A stretch of 64,000 nt of DNA, taken from the NCBI RefSeq assembly GCF_035083965.1, contig NC_089722.1, forward strand, positions 24,674,142-24,738,141. Reading direction: 5' to 3'. The position numbers and the translations under genes are program-made. Below are positions 1 to 12,183 of the stretch, piece after piece (within the stretch, counting starts at the first letter, position 1; each line of letters opens with the position of its first letter). Source of the stretch: Branchiostoma lanceolatum. Its lineage: Eukaryota > Chordata > Leptocardii > Amphioxiformes > Branchiostomatidae. The notes under the pieces were generated by a model, which was not told the origin of the DNA, searched no databases, and saw only the letters and a program-made list of their open reading frames with translations.

Positions 1-78
1 ATTATGAGATGCAATGTTACCACCACCAACTGTATAATCTAGTCCTAACTTCGATACTCAGTTCCGTTTGCTTGTTTT

Positions 79-217
79 CCCATGCTATTTGCAGCAGCTC
101 ATTTGCAGATCGTTGGTACACAAGGAAGAGCGGCGGATCTCTTTGCACACGGCGCCTCCATTTTCAAGGAAGAATCTAGCCACACAAACGCGACAAAAAC
201 GTTGTATTTAATATTAT
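79..217 (+). CDS. possible 3'-terminal exon of an upstream gene (weak)
   Basis: A good acceptor (pyrimidine-rich stretch then TTTGCAG near position 93) is followed by an open stretch that can be read as AHLQIVGTQGRAADLFAHGA and onward to a stop soon after position 210. An AATAAA polyadenylation-type signal lies at 233-238. I do not recognise the peptide and no second exon is visible because the window starts here. It could equally be a chance open frame, and the frame is not fixed by any neighbour. Boundaries are approximate. Confidence 0.2.
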
Positions 218-360
218 CACATAGATTCAAGAAATAAAACACGTAATATTATGTATTTACCACTCACTTCTGTATTTAAAATGCTTCCTGTTCCGGTCTA
301 CTCCTTATATTTCGCTATCTAGTGGTATTTCATTTCATAATGTAACATATGTTGTTTTAG

Positions 361-524
361 TTCGTTCCATTTCGTTCCATTTCGTTCCATTTCGTTCCAT
401 TTCGTTCCATTTCGTTCCATTTCGTTCCATTTCGTTCCATTTCGTTCCATTTCGTTCCATTTCGTTCCATTTCGTTCCATTTCGTTCCATTTCGTTCCAT
501 TTCGTTCCATTTCGTTCCATTTCG
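361..524. repeat. perfect 10-bp minisatellite (TTCGTTCCAT)n
   Basis: Sixteen consecutive copies of the decamer TTCGTTCCAT without a single substitution, then a partial unit. The perfect homogeneity points to recent expansion. Since 10 is not a multiple of 3, the array gives spurious open frames on the minus strand that read MERNGTKWNE-type repeats; these are not genes. Confidence 0.97.
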
Positions 525-1541
525 CACTTTCGGGGGACCCGAGCACGCTCTACGCTAAATTATGGAGTGGTCGGCAACGCTCTACGTAAAATTAAAACGG
601 CCGATTACGCTCTACGTAAAAGGGGCATGCAGGCCCTCATACAGTCAACTTTCCAAAGATCACATTGTAATTGTCATGAACACAAGGTATATAGCTGGGC
701 CATGTCATGTTGTTGTTTTGCTGTTCAGTCTGTTGTCCCTCAGGGAATACTAATACTATAGGCAGTGTACACCTCACACCTATGCCTAAACTGACTATTG
801 GTGTTTTATTGTGCTTTTCTCTCAAAGCAAAAGTCACAAAACTATTTCCATTCTAATCAAATTGATAAATAAGTTCAGCCAAAAATTTATAATTTGCGTT
901 TTTATGTGATTTTCAAAACATTTAGATAATACTGGTCTGAAATCCTTTTTGGAATTAATGGCTACCCATTAACGATATTTGCGTAGTATCTTGTTGACAA
1001 GAAGTTTGCCAGAAAGACACTTCTCAAATATTGTAGACACTTGTCAAATATTGTAAATGCAAACCCTTTCATGTTCCATGAGGTTTACTGTATGTATATT
1101 AGCCTACCTGTCCAGGTCCTGTTGATAAGTGTCAGGCTTATAACTCAAGCATGACTGATGTATGGGAATAGACCAAATGGGAGGGGGACAAGTGGTCTTT
1201 TGGAAATGTCATGTAGGAACAATAGTCTCAAGTTATTGCCACTGACCTCTTATGCCTCTTTTTGTTGAGAAAACAAGTGCCATATGTACAAATTATTCAG
1301 GCGTATTTACATATAATATACGTCTAATGAGTCAGCGTAATTGAACTCCAGCATACATGTATATGGATAATGATCATAAAATATTTGGTAGCCTGGGAAC
1401 GGTTGACGATGGAATGCCACAATGTATTAAAAGTGTTCTTGTTGCCATAACAGTAATATTTTGCAAAAACAGTTACAAAAAGTATTTGTACTTGTAGGTA
1501 TTAATTTATCTGAAGGTGACTGCCTAGGACTTTTCGTTCTC
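525..1541. other. gene-free stretch
   Basis: Contains three spaced copies of an ACGCTCTACG(T/C)AAA-like motif between about 545 and 620, just right of the minisatellite. Otherwise it is AT-rich sequence with only short open frames. I see no exon, RNA gene or clear transposon here. Confidence 0.5.
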
Positions 1542-2029
1542 CAGGGTGCAAAATACCTGGTTGCACGTTGCACAGTGCAACAAGATTTTGGTTGGTGCAA
1601 GTTAATTCCAAACCCAGGTAGCGCAGTGTGCAACCTTATATTTTGAGCCAAAGATCTCAATCGGAGCCCTGGAAGCTCACAAAAACACAGTGTCACTCTC
1701 ATAAAATTCGGTAAATCTTCAATTGAAATAAAGAAATCAACACTTTTTCGTTTTAAACCATCCAAAACCCTTCATAGATCGTGAAATTTGAGCTGAAAAA
1801 GACGAAAACACACTGCCCTCGGCTAAACAAGATGTTGTTTGGTCAATGGGAACACAATACTATCTAATTTATATTTTAAAATATTAGTAGTATTATACGC
1901 TACATACGAGCTTAATTTGAAGAAATCGGTGAATGTTGCTGGAGCAACCTGAAATTTGGATGTGCAACCTAGCATTTGCCCTAGGTTGCAACATGGGCAA
2001 CCTGGCTCAAAAAAGTATTTTGCACCCTG
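1542..2029. mobile_element. hAT-like non-autonomous insertion with CAGGGTGCAAAATAC ends
   Basis: The left end CAGGGTGCAAAATAC is repeated inverted at the right end (GTATTTTGCACCCTG). Both arms then carry scattered GTTGCA/TGCAAC motifs. CAGGG-type termini are common in hAT elements. Flanking GTTCTC occurs on both sides, close to a target duplication though not a clean 8 bp. There is no transposase frame inside (~490 bp), so it would be a dead or non-autonomous copy. Confidence 0.5.
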
Positions 2030-2689
2030 TTCTCAATTCTTAAACATGTTGGTATGAAAAACATGCATATAGCTTTTTGTATATCAAGAAATCATGATCA
2101 CGAACAAAAACAGGGTCGCGTGAGGGTAGAAATTGATAAATGATGTACAATTCTTTGCCGCCCCATGTGTAACTTACCCCACCCATTTCCTCAGATGCCA
2201 AGAAGTGGGGACAAAGACCTGTCTTCAAATATACTGGCCAACCAAGAACTTGTGAGCACTATACATGACAGATCGTACACTTGCATGTACCGCCTGTTCA
2301 AGCTTGTTTGGTGTTTGTTGGATTTGTTCTTTTAAATTAGTTTTTTCTTTCCTTTATCCTTCATCAATGTGACAAACCTCTCCCCATTTCATCAATAATC
2401 CATGACTGCATGACATTGTGAGAATGTGAAAGGACACTTGATAACTAACTGAAAAGCTCTTTCCCTCTTTCATCTACTAACAGTAATTACATAACTCATA
2501 ACTACTAACTTTCAGATGTGCTTGTGGGGTTCCTAATACATGTATACCTTTGCATGATCTCCAGATCATAGAGAGACGCAACAATTTGGGATGAATGTAA
2601 TGCATGTTATGATTGCTCAGAAAAACAGAATCTTTTCCCTTTTTGATACAGATATCAATTTGGTTTTGAAACACTTGTCTTTTTTCCAG
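2030..2689. other. intron or upstream region of the LIAT1-like exon
   Basis: AT-rich with a polypyrimidine tract just before the AG at 2688-2689. I could not find an upstream partner exon with a phase-1 donor on + that I trust; the rest of the gene may lie left of the window. Confidence 0.45.
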
Positions 2690-3192
2690 ATGTCAAGAAA
2701 GGCACACCTCCTGTGTTCAAGTACAGTGGAGGACCGCAGAGGCCAAAGGTCGCCTTCAAGTCTTCCCAGTCTTCTCCAGCCCTCACAGCAGCGCAGGCTG
2801 TGGACAAGGGCAAGTCACAGCTCCGGTCCAGTAGCAACAGTAGCGTAGAGAACAGAGACCCTAGTCAGACTGCGAGTACTGTTAATGACATCACAAAGAA
2901 AGTGAATGAAAGTCTGAGATGGGAGGATCCTTGTGAAGACACAGAGGATGAAGAGGAGAGATTAAGAATCTACAAGATGAACAGAAGGAAAAGATACCTT
3001 GCTGCTGCTCAGAAGATGGGACTGGAGTATGGCAATTCTGTGTATAAAGACGGGACAGACCCAATGCCAAAGAAAAGTGGTTCCAATTTTGGTTTCCCAG
3101 AGTTTGACTCAAGTAAAAGTAGTCCCATTCCTCTTATGGCGTCGCTGCGGAAAGATGCCAGCAGCACGGGAATGGTCAACCAGGCTGTGTAA
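2690..3192 (+). CDS. last exon of a LIAT1-like protein (tentative)
   Basis: The exon starts after a strong acceptor (CTTTTTTCCAG, AG at 2688-2689) in phase 1, completing a ?AT codon and then reading VKKGTPPVFKYSGG; it ends at TAA 3190-3192 (about 167 residues). The first half is Ser/Lys-rich and low complexity. The core around 2905-3010 reads VNESLRWEDP, then an acidic stretch, then RLRIYKMNRRKRYLAAAQ. A short conserved NESLRW...IYK.NRRKRYL block is, as I recall it, the signature of LIAT1 (ligand of the arginyltransferase ATE1; human C17orf97); this is from memory, not a search. The compact charged block in an otherwise disordered tail supports a real protein. Upstream exons are missing, so the N-terminus is unknown. 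Alternative: another small disordered protein with the same motif. The exon is secure; the name is not. Confidence 0.6.
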
Positions 3193-5086
3193 GGCTACGG
3201 ATTTATATGTATACCACAATGTATAACATTGTACATTTGTTGTGGTTGATTTTCTGTTCATAAAACAAAACATGATGATAGTAGCATTGGCCTGTCTAGT
3301 TAGTTTGTGCCAGCTACATGTACAACATGTACAAGTAAAGGTAGATTGAAAATTGAAGTAGACTGAAGGCTTTTGTTCTGATTAATCTGCATACTTGTTT
3401 TATCTAGCCTCACAGCCAGCCTTGCTTGTACTTGTGTCTACTTCAGGAGTAGGACACAAGATGAACAAGTCTGAATTTGAGGCCAAGTTCCCAAATCTAC
3501 CTGTTCTTTTCCATTTTCATCTATTTATTAAACCGAAAAGCCATAACTTTTGTCTTCCACTTCAACATATACCAAAGATATTCCACTAAGTAATAGCTCA
3601 ATATAAGATATTACACGATTCATCTAGATTGTTTATTAGATGTTCAACAGACACATTAATACAATGGTATAAAGGTTATCCTATCATCATCATTAAGAGT
3701 TTGGATATAATGTATTGTTCATGACAATTATGTCATTGTGTACACTTTTTTATAATGTTGATATGTACATGTATTGCATGTAATCAGAATTCTTGTGTTC
3801 TGTAATGTTGTCTCCTATTGGACTGATTACTGTTGATAAAAATGGTTGTCATTTCTTATGTCGGATGTCCTGTCTTTCATTACAATGTGTACAAGTCTAC
3901 ATTTTCAGTTAAGGTAGCAAAATGTGCCTTAAGTCAGGAACGTAACTTTAAGTGTTATTTTAGGATAAGATCCAGGGTTGTACATTAGGACACTAGATAA
4001 GCGTATGCAGGTTAGTGCAGGTAACAGTTGTAGTTGTGCAGTTATTTTTCATGTCTATTTGCACCTTAGCTGCCTTTGGTCCATCTTGAAACCAGCCTAG
4101 GTTGACATACACCCAGCACCGCCGCTAAAAATACATTGTTTCTATCAAACTCCATTATGTATGATTGCTGTACACATGAACACCTGCAACCGTATGTCCG
4201 AATCGCTTAGGGAGGGGATTAATACCTCCTATTCATTAGATGCGTCAAATTAACCTATTCTTGTGCCTTTGTATATTTTCCCACAAACGTTAACAGATGC
4301 ATTTTGCTACAGACACTTGCATTGCTGCCTGAGTCGCCCTTGAATACGATCTGGTAATGCCTTTATGATCACAGTTTTGCCAGTGAAGCTATCCTTGCTG
4401 ATATTGAAATTTAAGCCGACGAAGTCCATGTTGTATTTGAGAAAAGGCGAAAGAATGTGGTGCCCTGAGACGGCAACAGTGGCTATGTGCACATATAACT
4501 AACTCCCTCTTAAACGCACCATTACATTGTTGTCATTGCATACCGCAAAACTTCATTAGAAATTAATCGTCCGCCCCTGATTCTGTTCGCTGCCAACTTG
4601 ACGAGGCCCGCCATTGTCGGCAGCAACCGCCTGGCAACGCCCTATTACAGTTGCTATTGAACAGGCGAGAGGCGATTGTCTCAGTCTGATTGTGGGTATG
4701 ATTAGAAGGTAAACTTTCCAAATTGCAGATCTGACCTGGGATTATATTTCAGTATGTGCTATGCTGTGTTCGAATCAAATCTTGAGGTACATTGTTGGTA
4801 GAAAAGAAGCCCGTCTTGCATGACTACACGTTAATAGCCGGTGGTCAGCATACAGAGAAACTGACCCTGTGGGTCACCACACCGTGGACCAGTCAATGGA
4901 CCCGCGTCTCGAGTTTGCTTTCCTTCTGTGTCAATGGTCAGGAGTGTGATGTAACGTCGCTCTGTGGGTCTTTCTGCAGTTTATTTTCTTAGTGTTTTAT
5001 GACTCGGTGCGCCCGGTGAACAATATCGGCGTGCCGCACAAGGCTCTACAAATAGATCTGCCGCCTTGCCCTTGAGGCCTAAAGGC
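3193..5086. other. 3' flank and intergenic DNA
   Basis: Downstream of the LIAT1-like stop: AT-rich 3'-UTR-like sequence to roughly 3.9 kb, then unique-looking DNA. Only short open frames; no exon with good splice sites and recognisable product seen. Confidence 0.45.
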
Positions 5087-5271
5087 TAGCCTCCACCAGA
5101 CCTTCCTGTGGGGGTAGGGATCGTAGAATTCGGCAAAAAAGGAATAATTCGCCAGTAGAGTCACTTTACTGTAAAGTTGACCGTTGACATCTACAAATGA
5201 ACTTGTGACCAAACTCCTGGCAAATATTCTCCTATAGATAGGCGAAGTGGTTAGTCTGGTAGAGGCTCTTG
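5087..5271. mobile_element. MITE, TAGCCTCTACCAG family (decayed copy)
   Basis: The left end TAGCCTCCACCAGA and the right end TCTGGTAGAGGCT are inverted copies. Internal blocks such as GGCAAATATTCTCCTATAG and GGTTAGTCTGGTAGAG match the copies at 17377, 49853, 53587, 53748 and 56791. No clear target duplication is left here. No coding capacity. Confidence 0.7.
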
Positions 5272-5438
5272 AGATCATGACCTTGCTATCCAAGTCGGTG
5301 ACGATTCTCAAAAGCCGGGCTTGTTCCGTCCGCTCCTTATAAACTCATATTTAGTTACAGCTGCAGGCTATTGTTTCTCATCTTTCGTTATTGTGTTGCC
5401 TTTCTTCTCTCCTGAGTGCTATATTGCTTGTTCAGCAG

Positions 5439-5553
5439 TAGCCTGGGTACCATCCCCCGAAGTTTACCGCTGGCACATTATTTTCCCTTGCAAACCAAGT
5501 GAAAAGAATGAACCAGCTGTAAACTACGGAGGATGGTACCCAGGCTACTAGTA
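5439..5553. mobile_element. MITE with 35-bp TIRs, TAGCCTGGG family
   Basis: The left arm 5439-5473 and right arm 5513-5547 are inverted repeats of 35 bp with about three mismatches, starting TAGCCTGGGTACCATCC. Flanks GTTCAGCAG (5430-5438) and ATTCAGCAG (5554-5562) look like an 8-9-bp target-site duplication with one mismatch. The loop is about 40 bp, so this is a stem-loop MITE without coding capacity. Confidence 0.8.
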
Positions 5554-6698
5554 ATTCAGCAGTTAAAGTTGGTTTTGAATTCCGGACTACGTTTGTTCAT
5601 TTTATGTCATTTTCTTTATATAGTTCAGGTAACAAGTTCCTGCAGTGTAATGCACCAGAAGTTAACAATAATTGTCATTTTGGAGACAAAGATTGAATCG
5701 TTTAAAGCAGATAATCCCATAATTACAATATCTTATGGAGTGATTACAAATAAAATGTGAATAAAGGTCACCAACGCGAACTAGCACGAGAACGACCAAC
5801 GTCATCAAAAACGACGACGAAGGCCAACGACACAACACGAAGGACGACGACACGCCACGAAGTTCAACGAAGGACGACGCATATTTGCTTTACATAATGT
5901 GGTGAACTTCAAGGCGGCCTCTCCGAAGATTTAAGTACACACCTGTGTTTCAGTGTTTGCCAGGCACTGTAAAGGGAAAACAGAGCGGAATGAATGGGTC
6001 AACCTTGGGTTAATCTGGGTTTAAAACATTTGGTGTTGAGCCCCGCAGGAAGTGTATATAGTACTAGGTCGGCTGGAAAAGCTCTGTTAATTGATTTTTC
6101 ATTGAGATCGGTGAATTTGGAAATAATTGTCAAATCATAGATTTTTCTCTGCATTGAGATTATAGTTAGATGGTAAAATCAATTCTAATATCAGCAGCAC
6201 GTGTGAATCTTTAACAATAAGCTTATGGACACATTTTGATAAGCATGTAAAGAAATCGAACACAAAATCAGTGACCTCATAACCCAATGGGTGATTATCG
6301 TCTGTCTCTGCATAGTTCCGCTGTCTGATCCCTTTTCTTACGGTTATTATTGTTCTAGGATCAACGTATTTTCGGAATTGGATAATTATTTGCTTTTGTC
6401 GGATTATCATAACACTACGTCAATGGTGTTCATCACCCAAACTTTTTAAGTTAGAACTCCATGTTCTAAACTCAGACCTAGCCATACGGAGCTAATGATT
6501 TTTTAAACACCTGATAGCTACACACTGGTGTTTAAGAGATTTAGACATATACATTCGCTCTAACTTAATATCTCTGAAGCGTTGTTAGGTCCTCTTGAAA
6601 AGTCTGTATGGCCCTGTCTTCTGATTTAATTCATTTTACCAACGGTTGATTTTCACACTCACCTTTCCTCCTAATTGTCTGTTAGAATATTCAAAACT
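5554..6698. other. gene-free stretch with GACGA-rich low complexity
   Basis: 5790-5880 is an imperfect simple repeat rich in CGACGA/ACGAAGG. The remainder is AT-rich with no convincing exon. Confidence 0.45.
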
Positions 6699-6782
6699 AT
6701 GCGCCAAAAATAATTACCCAAGCAACTGGAAAAATGTTGAAAATTTTATCCAGTTGCTTGAGTAACTATTTTTGGCGTATCA
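6699..6782. mobile_element. short palindromic MITE
   Basis: The left arm (ATGCGCCAAAAATAATTACC then CAAGCAACTGGA) and the right arm (6749-6780) are inverted copies of about 32 bp with a few mismatches, around an AT-rich loop of about 20 bp. It would fold into a strong hairpin. Too short to code. Confidence 0.8.
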
Positions 6783-9496
6783 TATTACCTGGTTGCCTAA
6801 CCTTCATCAACGTATTCCAAACTACACTTCGCTTGTTGAGGCACTTAATTGCATGCAGTGACCTCCAGACTTGTTTTCCCCCAGGCCAATTCACCATCAC
6901 TTTATAAGTCGTCCCCTCACATCTTCACCTCCTGGTGGGTTCGTCACAAAGATTAGACACCTCATTCGGAAACAATATCCCAATCCATTCGTCACTTTTC
7001 CTGACATTCACAGCTGGTGAAAGATTAATAGCCTTGGAGAGGAACCCCGTAGTGTTGAGTGACGCAGCCACGGATCTAGCATGAAAGGTAGCATCTCCAA
7101 GCAGATGGATGGACCCGCCGGCCTCAGTCCCTGTTTTATGTGTATACATGTACGTATTTGTAACATTTAGTACGTCTTTCCATTCGTGCATATTTTACTC
7201 TTCGCCTCTACCTTGTTCTAGGTAAGGACCCAGTCATATTCGTTTCTACGATTGCAAACTAAAGGTATTCTAAAACAGTCGTGCAGACAATCAGTTTATG
7301 ACAGTTGACCCATTCGTGTAGCAGGTGGCGCTTGTGATTTACGACAAGACCTATTATCTATTTGTCGATAGGTATACTACCGACCACATCAGTACAGGGG
7401 TTTTAGACCTTACCTCGCATTTGGCATTATCTTATTACACACACTATGACACATAACTAGGATATCGATTGGTTCAGATACTGAGATATAGTCTGAGTTT
7501 TGTAAGAAATTTCCAAAAGTTTTACATCTGTCCTGTCACTTACATATTGGCACTTCTGACCATGGTATGCAGTGTATTGTTAGGATGCTTTGTTCTACAT
7601 CGGTACCAGTATTGTCACAACCACATGTCAAGAATAGATCTAGTTTTCATCTTTCTTTCGAGGAATCAAAAGTCTTTCTATTACGAGATTTGTTATACGC
7701 AAGGCTAAGTTAAAATGCGGCAACAGATGGGATATGGGAAACAATGCATACATGAAGTTTGGTCCGCTAGTGTTCGTTCAAAAGAGGGACTTTGTTATCA
7801 TACGCTATATATGCACACCTACAATTTTGAATTGGTTGAAATTGGTCATTTTTCTTGTCCTTTGGTCTACAAACGTGCATGCTGCTTATGCCGTGTGTCT
7901 TTTTTATCATCTCCTGTTCGTACACCTTCACAATCTAGATAGCCATCTCAGTGCTGACATATCACGACTTTTTCTTATTGATATTCGATGATCTTTTGAT
8001 GACTGATAAAGATCATTGCATGACCCTTTCAACCTCTAATTTCCCGTCTGCTGCACAGAGACAATACTGCACAATGCGGTCACTTGGGCCTGAATTGCAG
8101 TCGGCACTTAGCAATCCTAGTTTTTCAGTTGTACGTTTATAGCCTAGTACTGGAACATTGCTTTAGATATGTGTATCTTTGTCATTAGGATGACCAACGT
8201 TGTCATAGCTCTAAATTGTTATATTTGTTCCAATTGTGTAATATTAGCTATATATGTATTATGTTAACTAATGTGTCTCGACATGTATATTTTTAGTGGC
8301 ACTTCGATATCTTTGCTTGCCATATATCCACAAAGGAAACGTCGATTTATCGAGATGAATAGACGAAGCTCTTATTATCAAACCTTAGTAGCCTTAAGAA
8401 ACTGAAGATTGCATATGTAGAATTTTCACTGTGCACTGAAGTGATCTAAAACACAATCCGTCTCAGTACTTCTAAGAGGGATTAATCCATTAAAACGTGT
8501 CGTTCTGGTTCCAACGATTGTCTGTGTTATCTATCCCGGGTGCCCATCCCAAAGATAACTGATAGACAAAATTTACCGTAAAGATAAGAGCACCTGAAAT
8601 TAAAGAGAACAGCTGGCGTTTGTTAACCAAAATCCTGTATCAATTTTTTGTAATAATCTTTGACTCTTCAATGGATACTGTTCCACTAAAAGAAAGTGAT
8701 GCATTTAAGGGAGGTAAGGAACTGCACTTGCTGCAGCTAACAGAATGTGAGTAGACCCTAGCTTTCCCTAGGTTGGTACAAAAACTGGTTTACTAGACAT
8801 ACCATTTACAGAAGAATAAACACTTTCTCAACGCTCTATACAGCGACTAAGATGCATTATCAAACATACAGGTATGTAAGATCATCATTCGGTGACTAAT
8901 AGTGCACACCAGTAGCTCTTTTCATGGTGAGAAAAGTCATCAGGTAAATTCCTTAATTTCCATTTTCATTTGTTTTCTTAATTGGTGCAAATACACACCA
9001 TAGACAGAAGGCCTGGCTATTCGATACCCCGCTGGTAAGTAGGGGATTTTCAAAGGGAACGTCTAAATAGGTAGGATTAGGCGTAATCCACCTGTTAACT
9101 GTGTCCATAATGACTTCTTTTCAGTCATGGATGACAAAAAGAAAGTCGTGATCCCCCCGGCCGCTTGTTGCCTTAGAGAAAGACTTTCCTTCAGGTTAAA
9201 ACTTATCATAATCAATTAGGTAGATGTATGATTGCCAAACACCTGTTTACGTATATGAACCGTATTGGCTGTTTTTGTCTAGACATCAAATTAAGAACTT
9301 TCTTAGGACTCTCGTGGATTTGTTACACAAGATGCCTGTCTGTATCTGTGTCTATAAAGCCGGTATAATCGCCAGTCGGGATAACACACCAGCTTCGCCG
9401 GCACGCGGCGCGGCAGCAGCTGGTTGTATTGCACTGAACGACCTGTCACACCGAACTTTTGTACATCTAGCTGCAAGCATATATTGTTAAGCAATT
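6783..9496. other. gene-free stretch
   Basis: About 2.7 kb of AT-rich sequence. Open frames are all below 90 codons and without recognisable domains or a consistent set of splice sites. No repeat structure obvious by eye. Confidence 0.4.
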
Positions 9497-9663
9497 TAGT
9501 CTACCCTCCTTCGCAAACTAATGGAGCGGTGTAGTTTATTTTGGGGGCGGGCCAACTCCCTTCCCCGGCATAGAGAACCTTAGCCCATGTTAATAATCAC
9601 GAATCAGCGCCCCCAAAAAAAGAATAAACGCCACCGCTCCAGAAGTCTGCGAAGGAGGCTAGT
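9497..9663. mobile_element. MITE with ~50-bp imperfect TIRs
   Basis: The left end TAGTCTACCCTCCTTCGC and the right end GCGAAGGAGGCTA are inverted. Similarity continues inward through GGAGCGGTG...GTTTATT...GGGGGCG on both arms. The termini resemble the TAG...CTA family elsewhere in the window, but I find no clear 9-bp duplication here. Confidence 0.7.
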
Positions 9664-12183
9664 CGTAGTTATCATAGATCCTTGTGGATAGTCGGTTCTG
9701 CCATAACCAAATGTGACTGGCCTTTATCGGTTATCCCAGTCAAACATAAACGTCGTAGATCTAACCAGGGTTTAAGACAGCCGTAGTCTGAGTGAAACAA
9801 GCCAGACACCGACGACAAGTAGTCTTCATTCAGAGCCTTATCTTTTCATCGCAGAGATAAGGAAGAAAGGGAAATAATGGATCTTTCCTCGAGCGCCTTG
9901 TAAATGGCGTGGTTGAACTGGGACGGGGGATGATTGCCTACAGGTATCGTAGACCTGGAGGTTTGTGGTTTTGTGTTCAATATGTTCAAACAAATAAGCT
10001 CGGAGAGCTTTTTGGACGATTTTTCAAGTGATATTTCAGTATAACATGGTTTAGCAAGATTCATGTATGTAAGGAACGGCACACGTTCCACAATCATTGA
10101 TCACAAACTTATTTTGTTGTTTGAGCTGGAACAATTGACTCACAGTGCATGGAAGTAAATAGGATTAGTGGGGATTATAGCTTATTAAAATGATCAATAT
10201 CCTACCCCCGACCGCAAGAACACATGTTTTGCTTTAGTATCTTTCAAATAATATCTTTATTGACTGCTCTTTCTTTGTCAGTTTCCCTCGGTTTAAGTAA
10301 GTGCAGTGGGTCTAAATCCGTACAATGTTTTGTAGTAAAGTGAACAAAACTGTAGCTTATGCTATGGGTCAAATCATTATGTGCAATATTCGAAACCAAA
10401 TATTCGTATCCCAGTGAGGCATTGTCACACAGTTCAACTAGAACACAGTTCACAAGAACATAAACGAAACTGTGAAAAGGCAACTGAAGACTACAAGTAA
10501 TTGTACATATTCATGACAACCATCTATAACATCTATAACTGTCTTATGAAAACAAAATAAGCCGGTAATATGAGCATTGATTTCAATATTGCGAATCCCT
10601 GCATCACACAACACAAAACAAACGTAATGCTGCTTAACACCGATTCTATAATACGTTTACCTGAAATGTAATTCGACAATTCATTGCACCACATATATGC
10701 ATATATGACCAATCCATAACGTTATAGTATGCTAATCTCGTAAAATAAATGATACAATAGACACCCTCAAATGGACGGATTTGATAAGGGCTTAGTCTTA
10801 CAAATTTATCTGCTAATTGTCTTACATATACATTGTTAACATACCTATAGTTATGTTCTCGTTTAACATCTTGTAAAAAGGAATAGAGACCACCTCAACT
10901 TCCACCCCAGGAGTTAGATGAAGATCTTCGTGGTGACAAAATAAATGCTTTGTTTAAACGGGTTACAGGTGCGTTGAAGACGTCTTGGTACGTCCATGTT
11001 GGTGATTCTTTGTTACAAACAGGTTCAGCTCCATGAGTTACGTTTGCAATATAGTTCTGTTGTTCGAAAATATAGTTGCTTCCTTTATCGTTGGTTGTCC
11101 TCCGAATATCACTGGCACAGTTCGTGACGATGTGGTGTAAGTTTAGACCAACAGAGCAACGCTTTACTCCCTATGATTCGTCCTTTGATCTCCTGTCTCG
11201 ACTTGCGCATCCCTTGGATCCTCGCAGCCTTGCGTTCTTCTTCAAGTTCATGTTACTCCACTGCTATGAACCATCTTGCTGCCGTTCACCATTTCTGGAA
11301 ACAACAGTGGGATAGATGTACTGTTATAGATCGATTCGTCAGTTGTCTAACAAATAGAAAACATTCCTATCTTAAATCTCCGCAATCCGGATCCGGAGAT
11401 CTACAATTCAAGAAGTTAAACGAAAAACAAATGAGCGCATGGAATGTTTGCTTGTCTAGTTCATCAGAATGTTGAAAATGTACATGATGAAATGCCTGGC
11501 ATTACATGAGCGCATTGTCTCCAAACATCAACTACATAGCGCACATGTATACGTGTTGGCTACTGAGGCATATTCTGCCACTTTTCGTTCATAGAACAAT
11601 GTTCGCCCTGTAGGAGTTGACAGCGTTCAATACAAACAGCTACAGCAGCAATAGTTACCTTCACGGAGAATACACATGCAGACCCCACCCTGGCCTACTG
11701 ACTCCCGCCCGGCCCCGAGTACTTCTGCAGCCGATGTACGACAGGCTAGCCGCTGTAATGCCTGGAGGGACGGCTTGGACAGGCTAACCCTCTCCTGCTT
11801 TTCTTCCCTTCAATTATAGCCAGGCGCCATTTGCTCAATTACCTGTCTCTAAACGTGACTAGCGGGGCAAACGAAACACACATTTTTTAGACAGGGATCA
11901 GTACAAGTTAACAGTACTGCTAAATAGCTGGAGACTTGAAGGCAATGTTTTCCTCGACCTGCATGTAATTGTGTGTGAGTGAACAGCCAAGAAGAACAAA
12001 ACACCGAAGAGAAAGCGGATTCGAAAAGGTTGAGATGTCAAGGACATTCGTTGAAACCCCGCCCACAATTTAATACTTATGAATATATAAAGCAAAGGCA
12101 ATCAGAAGTGAAGCTAACAACGTGTTAATTGCGCCACCTAGCGAAATTATGTTATTACGACAAGTATATTGGCTTCTGTGGTT
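9664..12183. other. gene-free stretch
   Basis: About 2.5 kb with only short open frames and no recognisable exon. A moderately GC-rich patch near 11690-11790 has no associated frame that I trust. Confidence 0.4.

Noticed and set aside
319..546. Minus-strand MERNGTKWNE repeat frames
   Set aside because: Pure translation of the 10-bp minisatellite in shifted frames.
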